Notes: generated by a model not told the origin, from the letters alone. Counted from the first letter of the stretch, positions 54,051-63,916 are shown. The stretch: 64,000 bases of DNA from Methylobacterium gnaphalii (GCF_007992215.1 NZ_BJZV01000006.1:1-64000); one strand, 5' to 3'. A program made the numbers and translations.

Positions 54051-55277
54051 ATGCTACCTCTGATTGAAGAAGGTCTTGCGAGACCTTGGTATCGCCTGCG
54101 TCTGCCTGCCTCGCTCGAGGCCCGCTACGCCGCGCAGGGTCGCGCCGCCAGCGCGCGTCGCATCCGCTCCTGGCTCCTGGTCTTCATCGCCGTCAACGTG
54201 CTGTCGGTGAAGGTCGATTTCGACATGTTCGGGGCCGACGCCGTGGCCGTCCCAGCGGCGCTGACGCTCGGCCTGCTCGTGCCGGTGACGCTGCTTGCGG
54301 TTGTGTTGCTCCGGCGGGAGCCCTCGCCGCTCCGGCAGATGGCCTGCGTGCTCAGCGTGAGCCTCGTCGCCATGGGAGTGACCCTGAACAGCGCGCGGAT
54401 CGTGTCGGAGCCTCACGGCGACGTCTATCTGATTCTCGCGGCGATCATCCCCCTCGTCGTGGGCATGATCGCGCCGCTCTCGTTCCGGCACGGCATCATT
54501 TACTGCACCGCCTGCTTCACCCTCTATGTCGGCTCGATCACGGTCTTCAGCCTCGGCGACCATGACGGGTTCGGCGTACCGATGCTGGTGGCGAGCCTGA
54601 TCCTGGTGCCGCTGAAGCTGACCTACGCTCAGGAATGGGAGACGAAGCAGAGTTTCCTGCTCGGCCTGCGCGAGCGGATCCAGGCCCATGCCCTGGCCGA
54701 GGCGAATTCGCGGCTGATCGTCCTCTCGGAGACCGATCCCCTGACGAGCCTCGCCAATCGGCGCCTGTTCGATCAGCGGCTGGACGAGGCCTGGAAAACG
54801 GCGATCCGCGAGGAGCAATGGCTAGGCCTCGCCGTGGTCGACGTCGACCACTTCAAGGCCTTCAACGATGCCGCCGGCCATTCGGAAGGGGATCGCTGCC
54901 TGCGCGAGATCGCCTCCGCCCTGAGCGGGGCGGTGGCTGCACAGAATGGGCTGGTCGCGCGGTTCGGCGGGGAAGAGTTCGTGGCCTTGCTGCCAGGCGC
55001 GACGCCTGAGGCGATGCTGGAAGCCGGTCAGGCCCTGCACGACGCGGTCACCCGGCTGGCGCTACCGCATCCCGGCCGATCCGGAGCCTGCGTCAGCGCC
55101 AGCGTCGGCATCACCTCGGCACACGGCGCGACGGGCGCGTTCGGCGTGACATCGGAGGGGCTGCTCGAGGCGGCGGACCAGGCGCTCTACCGGGCCAAAC
55201 ATGCCGGGCGCAACCGCGTGGAAGCCGCCTGTCCGAGCCTGGCTCTGCCGACCGTACGGCCAGCGCGCGCTGCCTAG
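54051..55277 (+). CDS. Membrane diguanylate cyclase (GGDEF domain)
   Basis: 408 residues. The N-terminal half has five to six membrane helices (residues about 40-195) as a sensor. The C-terminal GGDEF domain has ETDPLTSLANRRLFDQRLDE, VVDVDHFKAFNDAAGHSEGD and GGEEF in VARFGGEEFVALLPG, the active form, so it should make cyclic di-GMP. An RxxD inhibitory site is not obvious upstream of GGEEF. The signal sensed is unknown. Single gene. Confidence 0.92.
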   Translation: MLPLIEEGLARPWYRLRLPASLEARYAAQGRAASARRIRSWLLVFIAVNVLSVKVDFDMFGADAVAVPAALTLGLLVPVTLLAVVLLRREPSPLRQMACVLSVSLVAMGVTLNSARIVSEPHGDVYLILAAIIPLVVGMIAPLSFRHGIIYCTACFTLYVGSITVFSLGDHDGFGVPMLVASLILVPLKLTYAQEWETKQSFLLGLRERIQAHALAEANSRLIVLSETDPLTSLANRRLFDQRLDEAWKTAIREEQWLGLAVVDVDHFKAFNDAAGHSEGDRCLREIASALSGAVAAQNGLVARFGGEEFVALLPGATPEAMLEAGQALHDAVTRLALPHPGRSGACVSASVGITSAHGATGAFGVTSEGLLEAADQALYRAKHAGRNRVEAACPSLALPTVRPARAA

Positions 55278-55339
55278 AGCAGGCTCGATCCTGATCGATC
55301 GATCACGGTTTCTGCGCTTTCACCGAAACGCAGCGCGAT

Positions 55340-55807
55340 CTAGCGCCGCTCCAGCAGCGCATCGACCTCGGCCTGCTCGGCCTGAGACAATCCGGCAGGC
55401 TTTTCCGGCGCCTGGCGGCGGGACAGGCGCCAGATCCCGAACCCGCCGAGCAGCACCGCCAGCAGCGGCGTCAGCCAGAGCAGCAGCGTGTGCCAGGCGA
55501 GAACCGGCTTCAGCAGCACGAACTCGCCGTAGCGTGCCACGACATAGTCGACGACCTGCCTGTCGTCGTCGCCTGCGGTGAGGCGCTCGCGCACGATCAC
55601 CCGCAGGTCCTTGGCGAGTGGAGCGTCCGAATCGTCGATCGACTGGTTCTGACAGACGAGACAGCGCAGGCCTTCGGAGATGTGGCGGGCGCGGGCTTCG
55701 AGGGCGGGATTCTTCAGGACTTCATCAGGTTGAACAGCGTGAGCTGGCGCAGCGGACAGCAGAAGCATGGCGGCAAGCGCCATGCGTCTCCACCACACAG
55801 CCTGCAC
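55340..55807 (-). CDS. ccmH: Cytochrome c maturation protein CcmH (CycL)
   Basis: Periplasmic, membrane-anchored oxidoreductase that reduces the heme-binding cysteines of apocytochrome c. A signal peptide (MALAAMLLLSAAPAHA) is followed by the thioredoxin-like CxxC in GLRCLVCQNQSIDDSDAPLA and a C-terminal anchor. The frame is open up to ATG 55909, which overlaps the ccmF stop, but the intervening part is a diverged palindromic repeat. I place the start at the GTG codons near 55807/55798 or the ATG at 55783. CcmG is not in the window. Confidence 0.88.
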   Translation of the reverse strand: MQAVWWRRMALAAMLLLSAAPAHAVQPDEVLKNPALEARARHISEGLRCLVCQNQSIDDSDAPLAKDLRVIVRERLTAGDDDRQVVDYVVARYGEFVLLKPVLAWHTLLLWLTPLLAVLLGGFGIWRLSRRQAPEKPAGLSQAEQAEVDALLERR

Positions 55808-55817
55808 CCCACCACGC

Positions 55818-55860
55818 TCCTCATGCCGAGCTGCTCGGAAGGAGCCCCGAAGCACGAGGA
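55818..55860. repeat. Diverged TCCTCATG...CACGAGGA palindrome
   Basis: TCCTCATG (55818-55825) begins and CACGAGGA ends (55860) an imperfect palindrome that resembles a dispersed intergenic repeat of Methylobacterium/Bradyrhizobium genomes (from memory). It sits in the region between ccmF and the likely start of ccmH. Confidence 0.55.
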
Positions 55861-55905
55861 GTCGTGTGGCTGCCATCGGCCGCCCCGGCATCGTCCTGGG
55901 CGGCG

Positions 55906-57906
55906 TCATTCCGCCGGCACCGCATGCGGCGGCAGCTTCGCTTTCGCCTTTGCCGGGGCACCGACGCGGATGCGGCGGTCGGTGAGGGAGACCGCGCCGC
56001 CGAGCGCCATCACCACGGCGCCGAGCCAGATCAGCAGAACCAGCGGCTTGTAGTAGAGCCGCAGGCCGATGGAGCCATCGGGCATGACCTCGCCCAGGCT
56101 GGCATAGACCTGGCTGAACCCGATGGTCTTGAGGCCGGACTCGGTCACCGTCATCTTTCGGGATGGGTAGAAGCGCTTGCCCGTCTCCACCGGGCCGACG
56201 GCGTCGCCGTGGGCGGTACGCAGCGTCAGGAAGGCCGCGGTCTCCTCGTAGTTCTCGCCGGTCCGGGGGCCGACCTTATCGAGGGTCGCCACGTAGGAGC
56301 CGACGGCGAGCGTCTGACCGGGCTTGAGCGTCGCGAGGCCTTCGACCGCCCAGCTCTGGGCGGCGATTCCGATCACCACCACGCCGACGCCGGCATGGGC
56401 GATGGCCGTGCCCCAGGCCGAGCGCGGCAGGCCGGCAGCGCGCCGCCCGATCGTACCCCAATCGCGCGCCCGGCTGGCGCCGTAGCCGCGGGCACGGGCG
56501 ATGATCTCCAGCGCCGAGCCGATGATGAGATAGGCGCCGAGCCCAATGGCGACGGGTGCCATCACCGGACCACCCCAGGCTAGCGCTGCGGTGCCGATGG
56601 CGACGACGAAGGCGATGGCGAAGGCCGCGAACAGGCGCTGCGTCGCGGCCGAGATGTCGCCGCGCTTCCAGGCGAGCGACTGGCCGAAGGGCACGATCAG
56701 CAGGAGCGGGATCGCCAGCGGCACGAAGGTCCAGTTGAAGAAGGGCGGACCGACCGAGATCTTCTGGCCCGTCAGCATCTCGAGCAGCAGCGGATAGAGC
56801 GTCCCGACCAGGACAGTGGCGCAGGCGGCGACCAGAAAGAGGTTGTTCAGGACGAGCGCGCCCTCGCGCGAGATCGGCGCGAAGATTCCGCCCTGGCGCA
56901 GCATCGGCGCACGCCAGGCAAAGAGCGTCAGCGAGCCGCCGATGAAGACGACCAGGATCGCCAGGATGAAGACGCCGCGGGTCGGGTCGGTGGCGAAAGT
57001 GTGCACCGAGGTCAGCAGCCCCGAGCGCACGATGAACGTGCCCATCAGGGAGAGCGAGAAGGTGAGCACCGAGAGCAGAACGGTCCAGACCTTCAGCGCG
57101 TCGCGCTTCTCCATCACGACCGTGGAGTGCAACAGCGCCGTGCCGGCGATCCAGGGCATCAGCGAGGCGTTCTCGACCGGATCCCAGAACCACCAGCCGC
57201 CCCAGCCGAGCTCGTAATAGGCCCAGTAGGAGCCCATCGCGATGCCGAGCGTCAGGAAGACCCAGGCGGTGAGCGTCCAGGGACGCACGGCGCGAGCCCA
57301 GACCGCGTCGATCCGGCCGTCGATCAGCGCCGCGGCGGCGAAGGCGAAGGTGATCGAGAAGCCGACATAGCCGAGGTAAAGGAGCGGTGGATGCACCGCG
57401 AGCCCGAAATCCTGCAGCAGCGGGTTGAGGTCGTTGCCCTCGATCGGCGCCGGGGCGACCCGGTCGAAGGGGTTCGAGGTCGTGATGATGAAGAGCACGA
57501 ACACGAAGGTGATCGTGGCCTGCACCGCCAGCGTGTTGGTGCGCAGAACTGGCGGCACCGAATTCCTGGCCAAGGCAACCATGGCGCCGAACAGCGACAG
57601 GATCAGAACCCAGAGCAGCATCGAGCCCTCGTGGTTCCCCCAGACGCCGGAGATCTTGTAGATCAGGGGTTTCAGCGTGTGCGAGTTCTCGACGACGTTC
57701 TTGACCGAGAAGTCGGACATCACGTGCGCGTAGGTCAGCGCGCCGAAGGCAAACAGGATACAGGCGAAGACCCCGAGCGCCGCCGGCACGGTGGTTTCAC
57801 GCAGGGCCTCGTCGCCCGAGCGCGCCGCCCAGATCGGCATCGCCACCTGGATCACGGACAGGGCCAGCGCCAGGGCGAGGGCGAAGTGGCCAGCCTCTAC
57901 GAGCAT
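55906..57906 (-). CDS. ccmF: Heme lyase CcmF (CycK)
   Basis: Multi-pass inner-membrane protein, 666 residues with some fifteen helices, that with CcmH/CcmI attaches heme to apocytochrome c. The tryptophan-rich motif GWGGWWFWDPVENAS and LLHSTVVMEKRDALKVWTVL are family signatures. Start at ATG 57906 (MLVEAGHFALALALALSV). The gene overlaps the ccmH frame by four bases (ATGA at 55909). A palindromic repeat lies between ccmE and ccmF. Confidence 0.95.
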   Translation of the reverse strand: MLVEAGHFALALALALSVIQVAMPIWAARSGDEALRETTVPAALGVFACILFAFGALTYAHVMSDFSVKNVVENSHTLKPLIYKISGVWGNHEGSMLLWVLILSLFGAMVALARNSVPPVLRTNTLAVQATITFVFVLFIITTSNPFDRVAPAPIEGNDLNPLLQDFGLAVHPPLLYLGYVGFSITFAFAAAALIDGRIDAVWARAVRPWTLTAWVFLTLGIAMGSYWAYYELGWGGWWFWDPVENASLMPWIAGTALLHSTVVMEKRDALKVWTVLLSVLTFSLSLMGTFIVRSGLLTSVHTFATDPTRGVFILAILVVFIGGSLTLFAWRAPMLRQGGIFAPISREGALVLNNLFLVAACATVLVGTLYPLLLEMLTGQKISVGPPFFNWTFVPLAIPLLLIVPFGQSLAWKRGDISAATQRLFAAFAIAFVVAIGTAALAWGGPVMAPVAIGLGAYLIIGSALEIIARARGYGASRARDWGTIGRRAAGLPRSAWGTAIAHAGVGVVVIGIAAQSWAVEGLATLKPGQTLAVGSYVATLDKVGPRTGENYEETAAFLTLRTAHGDAVGPVETGKRFYPSRKMTVTESGLKTIGFSQVYASLGEVMPDGSIGLRLYYKPLVLLIWLGAVVMALGGAVSLTDRRIRVGAPAKAKAKLPPHAVPAE

Positions 57907-57939
57907 CGGAAGGCACCCATTACGCCGATCCCATCCATC

Positions 57940-58051
57940 CACCTCATGCCGAGGTGCCACGAAGCGGAGGCCTCGAAAGAGGGCTCCAGTCTGCGTCCGG
58001 ATCCCTGGAGCCCTGCTTCGAGGCTGCTCCGCAACACTTCAGAATGAGGTG
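57940..58051. repeat. Long palindromic intergenic repeat between ccmE and ccmF
   Basis: CACCTCAT (57940-57947) and ATGAGGTG (58044-58051) bound an imperfect palindrome. Inside, GAAGCGGAGGCCTCGAAAGA GGGCTCCAG faces CTGGAGCCCTGCTTCGAGGC TGCTCCGC. It resembles a dispersed repeat family known from Methylobacterium/Bradyrhizobium (from memory). It would fold into a long hairpin in the operon mRNA and may influence ccmF expression. Confidence 0.78.
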
Positions 58052-58090
58052 TGTTGTTGGAAACGAGGCAGGCGAGGGCCGTTCCTGACA

Positions 58091-58591
58091 TCACCGCTCG
58101 CTGCGCTTGCCGAGGGAACCCTCCGGCCCCTCGGCCTTCGGCACCGGCTTGCCGCCCGTGCCCTCCTGCCAGCGACCCTGCGCCTTCAGCGCATCGGCAA
58201 CCTCGCGGGGCATGTAGGATTCGTCGTGCTTGGCGAGCACGGTGTCGGCGCGGAAGGTGCCGCCAGCATCGAGCGTGCCCTCCGCCACGACGCCCTGCCC
58301 CTCGCGGAACAGGTCCGGCAGCAGCCCCTTGTAGTGCACGGGGATGGTGCCCTTCGTGTCCGTCACCGAGAAATCGACCGTCTGATCGGCGCCGCGCTTG
58401 AGCGAGCCGTCGAGGACGAGGCCGCCGAGTCGGAAGCGGGTACCCGGCGCAACGCCCTGCGCAGCGACCTCGGCCGGCGAGCGGAAGAACACGATGGAAC
58501 CGCTCATCTGCCAAAGGATCAAGCCCACCGCGACGGCGAGCACAGCGCCGCAGCAGGCAATCAGGGTGAGGCGGCGGCTCTTGCGGGTCAC
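58091..58591 (-). CDS. ccmE: Heme chaperone CcmE (CycJ)
   Basis: 166-residue periplasmic heme carrier anchored by one N-terminal helix ([17 protein letters not shown]). The covalent heme-binding histidine is His122 in [11 protein letters not shown]. The OB-fold segments [20 protein letters not shown] and [20 protein letters not shown] fit the family. Delivers heme from CcmC to CcmF. Confidence 0.95.
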   Translation of the reverse strand: MTRKSRRLTLIACCGAVLAVAVGLILWQMSGSIVFFRSPAEVAAQGVAPGTRFRLGGLVLDGSLKRGADQTVDFSVTDTKGTIPVHYKGLLPDLFREGQGVVAEGTLDAGGTFRADTVLAKHDESYMPREVADALKAQGRWQEGTGGKPVPKAEGPEGSLGKRSER

Positions 58592-58744
58592 GTGTCCGTC
58601 CCAGGGCGCCGGCCTCGATGCGCACGAGCCTGACGTCGTTCTAAACTGTCGAGCCGGGTTTCCGACGCCCAGGCGCCGGGGTCAAGGCTGCCGGCCGGGA
58701 CGTATTGTCAGGGGCGAAGCCGTGCCGCGGGCCGTGCTGCCACG

Positions 58745-60376
58745 TCATTGGCCGGCGGCAGCGGTCCTGAGGTTGAGATCGCGGGCGAGGCCGTCGAGAC
58801 GCTGGAGGGCGCCGGCGTCAGCAGCGAGCGCCATGCGGGCGCGGTCCAGAGCGCCAGCCGCGGCCGGGCGATCGCCGAGGGCGGTATAGGAGCGCACCAG
58901 CCGCATCCACTCATCCACGCTGCCGCCCTTAGCCGCCAGGCGACGATCGAGGCCTGCCACCATGCCGCGGACCGCAGCCTCCCGCTCGGCCGCAGGCATC
59001 GCCTGGATCGCGGCGGCGGCCCCGTCCGCGGCTCCGCCGGAGGTTTCCGACGGCATCATCGCGTGAGGCCGAGGATCGGGGCGCAGGGCCGCATCAGCCT
59101 GCGGCGAGGCATTCCCGGCTTGCTGCGGCTGGGAGGCAGCGCCTGCATCGCCCTGCCGGCCGGGCTCGGCGAGATCGAGCGCCTTGGCTTCGGCCTCGAG
59201 CCGGGCGCGGCCCTCGGCATCGTCGGCGAGCGCCGTGCGGCCGCGCTCCAATGCCTCGCGCGCCTTGTCGCGCTCGCCGAGCGTGCCGTAGGAGCGCACG
59301 AGCCTCATCCACTCCTCGGCACTTCCGCCCTGCTGGGCCAGACGCCGGTCGAGGCCCTCGACCATGCTCCGGATCGCGGCCATTCGCTCGTTCGGCGGCA
59401 GCGACTGGAGGCCGGCAGCCGGGCTCGCCGGAGGCTTGGCCTCGGTGGGGCGAGGCTCGTCCGGCTTCGGAGACGCGGCCTTGGCATCCGCCTCGGCCTT
59501 CGACGGTTCGGAAGGGGGCGCCTCACCCTTCAGGCGGGCGAGGTTCTGGCGCACGAGGCCCATCCAGGGCGCGTCCTCGGGACCTTGTGCAGCCAGCGCT
59601 TCGAGACGTTTGGCAGCACCTGCCGGGTTACCGGCGAGCTCGTCGCCACGCGCCAGATAGAATTGCGGCTTGGCCGAGGTCGCGTCGAGGCTGAGAGCGC
59701 GCTCGAACAGCTTGCGGGCCTGCGGCGTGACGGCGCCCTCGCCGGCCGCGACCATGGCCTCGCCCCAGTTCGCGAGCCGCTCCGAATTCTCACCCTGCAG
59801 ACGCACCACCTGCTCGTAGGCGCGGGCGGCATCATCGAAGCGGCCGATGCGCATGTAGACGGGCGCGATCACGGTCCAGCCACGGGCATCGTTCGGGTTG
59901 CTGGCGAGCTTGGCCTCGACCTGGGCGATCGCCTTCATCATGCCCTCGCCGCCCTGCTGCGCAGTCTTGCGGTCGGCCTCGGTCTGCGAAGGAAGGTTGG
60001 GGGAGCCGTAGAGCCCGTAGACCACGAGCGCCACCAGCGGCACGGTCGAGAGCGCGAAGGCGGAGGCTGCACGGCGCTGGCGCAGATGCGGCTCGGCGAT
60101 CGGCCCGGCCTCTTCCATGCGGCCCTCGCGGCTCGCCCGCAGCAGGCGTCGCGCAGCCTCGGTGCGCGCGGCCTCGGCCTCCGACGGGCCGATCAGGCCG
60201 CGGCCGAGATCGCGCTCGATCTCGGCGAGCTGGTCCTCGTAGAAGGCGGTCTCGGTGGAGAGGCCGGCCTCACCGGACGAACCTTGCTCGGTCTTTTCGC
60301 GCCGGGCGAGCGGCCATAGCAGCGCGAGCACGGCCGAACCGGTCATGATTGCCAGGATGAACCAGATCGCCGTCAT
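58745..60376 (-). CDS. ccmI: Cytochrome c biogenesis protein CcmI (CycH) with duplicated module
   Basis: 543 residues: two N-terminal membrane helices (1-22 and about 104-124) flanking a cytoplasmic leucine-zipper-like loop, then a long periplasmic TPR-like part that chaperones apocytochrome c. The C-terminal half holds two similar modules, about residues 327-402 and 460-536, separated by a Pro/Ala/Gln linker. This makes the protein longer than many homologues. Starts 78 bases after the histidine kinase stop and leads the ccmI-ccmE-ccmF-ccmH order. Confidence 0.9.
   Translation of the reverse strand: MTAIWFILAIMTGSAVLALLWPLARREKTEQGSSGEAGLSTETAFYEDQLAEIERDLGRGLIGPSEAEAARTEAARRLLRASREGRMEEAGPIAEPHLRQRRAASAFALSTVPLVALVVYGLYGSPNLPSQTEADRKTAQQGGEGMMKAIAQVEAKLASNPNDARGWTVIAPVYMRIGRFDDAARAYEQVVRLQGENSERLANWGEAMVAAGEGAVTPQARKLFERALSLDATSAKPQFYLARGDELAGNPAGAAKRLEALAAQGPEDAPWMGLVRQNLARLKGEAPPSEPSKAEADAKAASPKPDEPRPTEAKPPASPAAGLQSLPPNERMAAIRSMVEGLDRRLAQQGGSAEEWMRLVRSYGTLGERDKAREALERGRTALADDAEGRARLEAEAKALDLAEPGRQGDAGAASQPQQAGNASPQADAALRPDPRPHAMMPSETSGGAADGAAAAIQAMPAAEREAAVRGMVAGLDRRLAAKGGSVDEWMRLVRSYTALGDRPAAAGALDRARMALAADAGALQRLDGLARDLNLRTAAAGQ
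58769..58999 (-). repeat. Second copy of duplicated module in ccmI
   Basis: Encodes residues about 460-536: REAAVRGMVAGLDRRLAAKG then GSVDEWMRLVRSYTALGDRP. Closely matches the first copy (59171-59398) in sequence, for example M-V-x-G-L-D-R-R-L-A and G-S-x-x-E-W-M-R-L-V-R-S-Y. Confidence 0.8.
59171..59398 (-). repeat. First copy of duplicated module in ccmI
   Basis: Encodes residues about 327-402: RMAAIRSMVEGLDRRLAQQG then GSAEEWMRLVRSYGTLGERD. It and the second copy flank a low-complexity linker, which suggests an internal duplication. Confidence 0.8.
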
Positions 60377-60454
60377 GGGAGCCTGAATGCGCGGAGCCGT
60401 CTCGTGCCGCGCATGCGGCTTAACACAGAGCAGGCGGATGGTAACGGCGACGGA

Positions 60455-61867
60455 CTAACGCTGTGCGGCAGCCGCCGGCCCGTCTCCGGGCACCTCCAGC
60501 ACCGCGCGCAGGCCGCCGAGGGCCGCCGCCTCCAGGCGGAAGCGCCCGCGATAGAGCGCGGCGAGATCCGCGACGATGGAGAGGCCGAGACCGGAGCCCG
60601 GCTTGCTCTCGTCGAGCCGACGCCCACGGGCGAGAACCGCAGCGCGATCCTCCTCCGGCAGGCCGGGGCCGTCATCCTCGATGGTGATGAGCAGGCGGGC
60701 GAAATCGTGGTCGGCCACCGGCGCGGCCGCGATGACGACGCGGTCATTTGCCCATTTCGAGGCATTGTCGACGAGGTTGCCGACCATCTCCTCGAAATCC
60801 TGCTTCTCGCCGCGGAAGCGCAAGCCGGGCGGCACGCGCACCTCATAGGCGATGTCCTTGTCGCGGTAGATCTTGCCGAAGGTGCGCACCAGGCCGGCCA
60901 GAGCCGGCTCGATCTCGGTCGAGGTGCCGAGCGTGCCGGCGAGCGCCGCGGCGCGGGCGCGGTCGAGGTGGTAATTGACCTGGTCGCGCATCACCGCAGC
61001 CTGCTCGCGGATCTTCTCGGCAAGCTCCGGCGGGGCGTCGCTCGCGCCCACCTCGTTGACGATGATCGAGAGCGGGGTCTTCAGCGCATGGGCGAGGTTG
61101 CCGACCTGGGTGCGGGCGCGCTCCAGGATTTCGCGGTTGGTGTCGATGAGCAGGTTCGTCTCGCTGGCGAGCGGGGCGATGTCGTGGGGATACTCGCCGG
61201 GGATGTGATCGGCCTCGCCGCGGCGGATGGCACCGAGCGCCGCACGCAGCCGTTTCAGGGGCGCGAGACCGAATCGGATCTGGAGCATGGCCGTCACCGC
61301 CAGCGACAGGCCGAGCAGACCGAAGGTCACGGCGAGCGAGAAGCGGAAACGGTCGACGTCATTGACGATCTCGTCGGCCGGGCCGGCGACGCGCACGGTG
61401 TAGCGCCCGTCCTGGCCGACATCGACGTCGCGCTCGACGATGCGCAGGAGCCGATCGTCCTGGCCGTGCCCGTAGCCCTGGCGGATCTGGCCGATCGTCG
61501 CCGTGCCGGCTGTGTCGGGCCCTTTGAGCGGCACGCCGACGAGGGAACGGGACTGGCGCAGATCGCGCGGCTTCGCATCCGGATGGCCCACCTGCCAGTA
61601 CCAGCCCGAGAGCGGTAGGTCGAAGCGCGGATCGCCGAGCGCGAAGGAGCGCGCCTCCGGATCGGGGCTGACGAGATCGGTGGCGAGGTTGTTGGCATAG
61701 ACCAGCAGCCGGCTGTCGAAGCTGCGCTCGGTATTCTCGCGATACAGCGTGGTGAGGATCCAGGCGGCGATGACCAGGATTGCCGCGCTCGACAGCAGCG
61801 CCGAGACCGCGAGGCGCACGCCGATCGAGCGGCGGCGCATGGGCAGCCAGGAGAAGCGGTCGGTCAT
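60455..61867 (-). CDS. Sensor histidine kinase (PhoQ/FeuQ-like)
   Basis: 470-residue membrane sensor: two helices (about 18-40 and 178-197) enclosing a periplasmic domain of about 130 residues, a HAMP-like linker, the phospho-acceptor His260 in VGNLAHALKTPLSIIV and an ATPase domain with N-box NLVDNASKWAN, DDGPGL and GSGLGLSIV. It pairs with the OmpR-type regulator directly upstream and resembles FeuQ/PhoQ. The ccm genes follow downstream, possibly in the same transcript. Confidence 0.92.
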   Translation of the reverse strand: MTDRFSWLPMRRRSIGVRLAVSALLSSAAILVIAAWILTTLYRENTERSFDSRLLVYANNLATDLVSPDPEARSFALGDPRFDLPLSGWYWQVGHPDAKPRDLRQSRSLVGVPLKGPDTAGTATIGQIRQGYGHGQDDRLLRIVERDVDVGQDGRYTVRVAGPADEIVNDVDRFRFSLAVTFGLLGLSLAVTAMLQIRFGLAPLKRLRAALGAIRRGEADHIPGEYPHDIAPLASETNLLIDTNREILERARTQVGNLAHALKTPLSIIVNEVGASDAPPELAEKIREQAAVMRDQVNYHLDRARAAALAGTLGTSTEIEPALAGLVRTFGKIYRDKDIAYEVRVPPGLRFRGEKQDFEEMVGNLVDNASKWANDRVVIAAAPVADHDFARLLITIEDDGPGLPEEDRAAVLARGRRLDESKPGSGLGLSIVADLAALYRGRFRLEAAALGGLRAVLEVPGDGPAAAAQR

Positions 61868-61933
61868 GCTCTGTCGCGGCTGTTTACGGGCGAGGAGGTC
61901 ATCCGCGCCGATCTCGGCAAGATCTGATCGTCC

Positions 61934-62614
<681 letters not shown>

Positions 62615-62652
62615 CCCTCGTTTGGCAGCGCCCCGAAGGGGACGCGCTCACG

Positions 62653-63015
62653 TTATTGTCCATGCACTTGCCCGGACTGGGCGTCCACCATCACTCGCAC
62701 GAACTGCCCGTCGCGGCGCAGGGCCGTGAGCACGTAGACGAGCCCGGCCTCCTGCTTGCACAGGGTCGCCCGCTGGATCTCGGCGCGCGGATAGACGTTG
62801 CGCGCCGCGCGGATCGCGGTGAGTGGCGGGACAACGCGCTTCTCGGCGACGGATTCGCGCATGTCGGCAGGCGAGAGGCAGCCTTCGATCCGGCCCAGAG
62901 GGCGCGTCTTGACCGGCGCCGGTCCCTCGGTCTCCTCGGCGAGCGTGCCAACAGCACCCGTCGCGATCACCGCGACGGCTGAGACGGCAAGCAGCATGGC
63001 AAGCGCGTGATGCAT
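62653..63015 (-). CDS. PepSY-domain secreted protein
   Basis: 120 residues with a signal peptide (ALAMLLAVSAVAVIATGAVG) and a C-terminal PepSY-like domain (SPADMRESVAEKRVVPPLTA, IQRATLCKQEAGLVYVLTAL, QFVRVMVDAQSGQVHG). PepSY proteins often precede PhoPQ-type two-component genes and may modulate the sensor. GGAGG lies 7 bases before ATG 63015. First gene of the PepSY-regulator-kinase unit. Confidence 0.82.
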   Translation of the reverse strand: MHHALAMLLAVSAVAVIATGAVGTLAEETEGPAPVKTRPLGRIEGCLSPADMRESVAEKRVVPPLTAIRAARNVYPRAEIQRATLCKQEAGLVYVLTALRRDGQFVRVMVDAQSGQVHGQ

Positions 63016-63219
63016 GGTGCCTCCTTGTCGAACCGAGGCACTGAATGCGTGCTGAATAGCCGCCGCCGTTCGAGATCCGAGATACTTCATGCAATCGCGC
63101 CGCGTCGAAGGCGCCCGCCACCCTGCGCCGGAAACAAGACTGGACATAAGGCCGGCGGATCGGCGCGGTTCCATGCGAAGGCCATGGCATCGCCCACAGG
63201 GTCCGCGAGCCCCGATCGC

Positions 63220-63444
63220 TCAGGCATCTGCGCCGAGGCGCTCGACGAGGCGGGTGAGGTTGGCCTGCAGGGCGAGGCTCGCGAGGTCCTGCAGGTCGAC
63301 ATGATCCAGGGCAGCCTTGCGCAACGCCAGCACCGAGAGGTCGAAGCTGCGCCGCGCGGCGTGAAGCCGCCGGATCACGGCGGCACTCCGGGTCCGGGGC
63401 CGGCCGGAGGGCAGGGCTCTCGCACGGGTGAACAGGCGGGTCAT
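63220..63444 (-). CDS. Small basic protein of unknown function
   Basis: 74 residues from ATG 63444 (GGGAG 9 bases upstream); a longer 93-residue form from ATG 63501 would overlap the previous gene by four bases. Basic N-terminus, then a helical segment SFDLSVLALRKAALDHVDLQ and DLASLALQANLTRLVERL. No family recognised. Confidence 0.5.
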   Translation of the reverse strand: MTRLFTRARALPSGRPRTRSAAVIRRLHAARRSFDLSVLALRKAALDHVDLQDLASLALQANLTRLVERLGADA

Positions 63445-63497
63445 GCCGGCTTTCTCCCTCGTCGTGACGGGCGGCTGAGTGACAAGCCGCCGCGCCC

Positions 63498-63851
63498 TCA
63501 TCCCTGGCCACCGAGCCGGACTTCGCCGATCCGGCGCAGGATCTCGTCGAACTTTTCGCGCGAGCGCTCGTCGCTGCGGTCGACCCCGCGTGCGATCTCA
63601 CTGGAGATCCGGGTGAGGTCCTCCAGCACGCGAGTGCGGCTCTCCAGTGCCGCGGCGACGGCGGCGTTGGTCTGCGAGGCCCGCTCCAGGGCGGTGGCCG
63701 TGGTGCCGGTCTCCTCGATCCGGGCCTCCAGCGCGCGCAGGTTCTCGCGGTGCAGGTGCAGGCAGGCGAGGCCGAGCAGCACAGCGACGATCCAGCCGGC
63801 ACCGCCGTCGCTGAAGAGCAGGTGGATGGCCTCCAGGGCGATCTTGTCCAT
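63498..63851 (-). CDS. Membrane-anchored coiled-coil protein of unknown function
   Basis: 117 residues with one membrane helix (GWIVAVLLGLACLHLH) and a C-terminal coiled coil (ALEARIEETGTTATALERAS, DEILRRIGEVRLGGQ). Similar small one-helix proteins occur in prophage lysis or structural modules, but nothing else here is phage-like. GGAGG-like sequence precedes ATG 63851. Confidence 0.55.
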   Translation of the reverse strand: MDKIALEAIHLLFSDGGAGWIVAVLLGLACLHLHRENLRALEARIEETGTTATALERASQTNAAVAAALESRTRVLEDLTRISSEIARGVDRSDERSREKFDEILRRIGEVRLGGQG

Positions 63852-63916
63852 GGCGCCCTCCCTCTCCCCGATCGCCGCACGGGCCGGGATGGTCTCGTGC
63901 GGCACGCTCAGTGACC

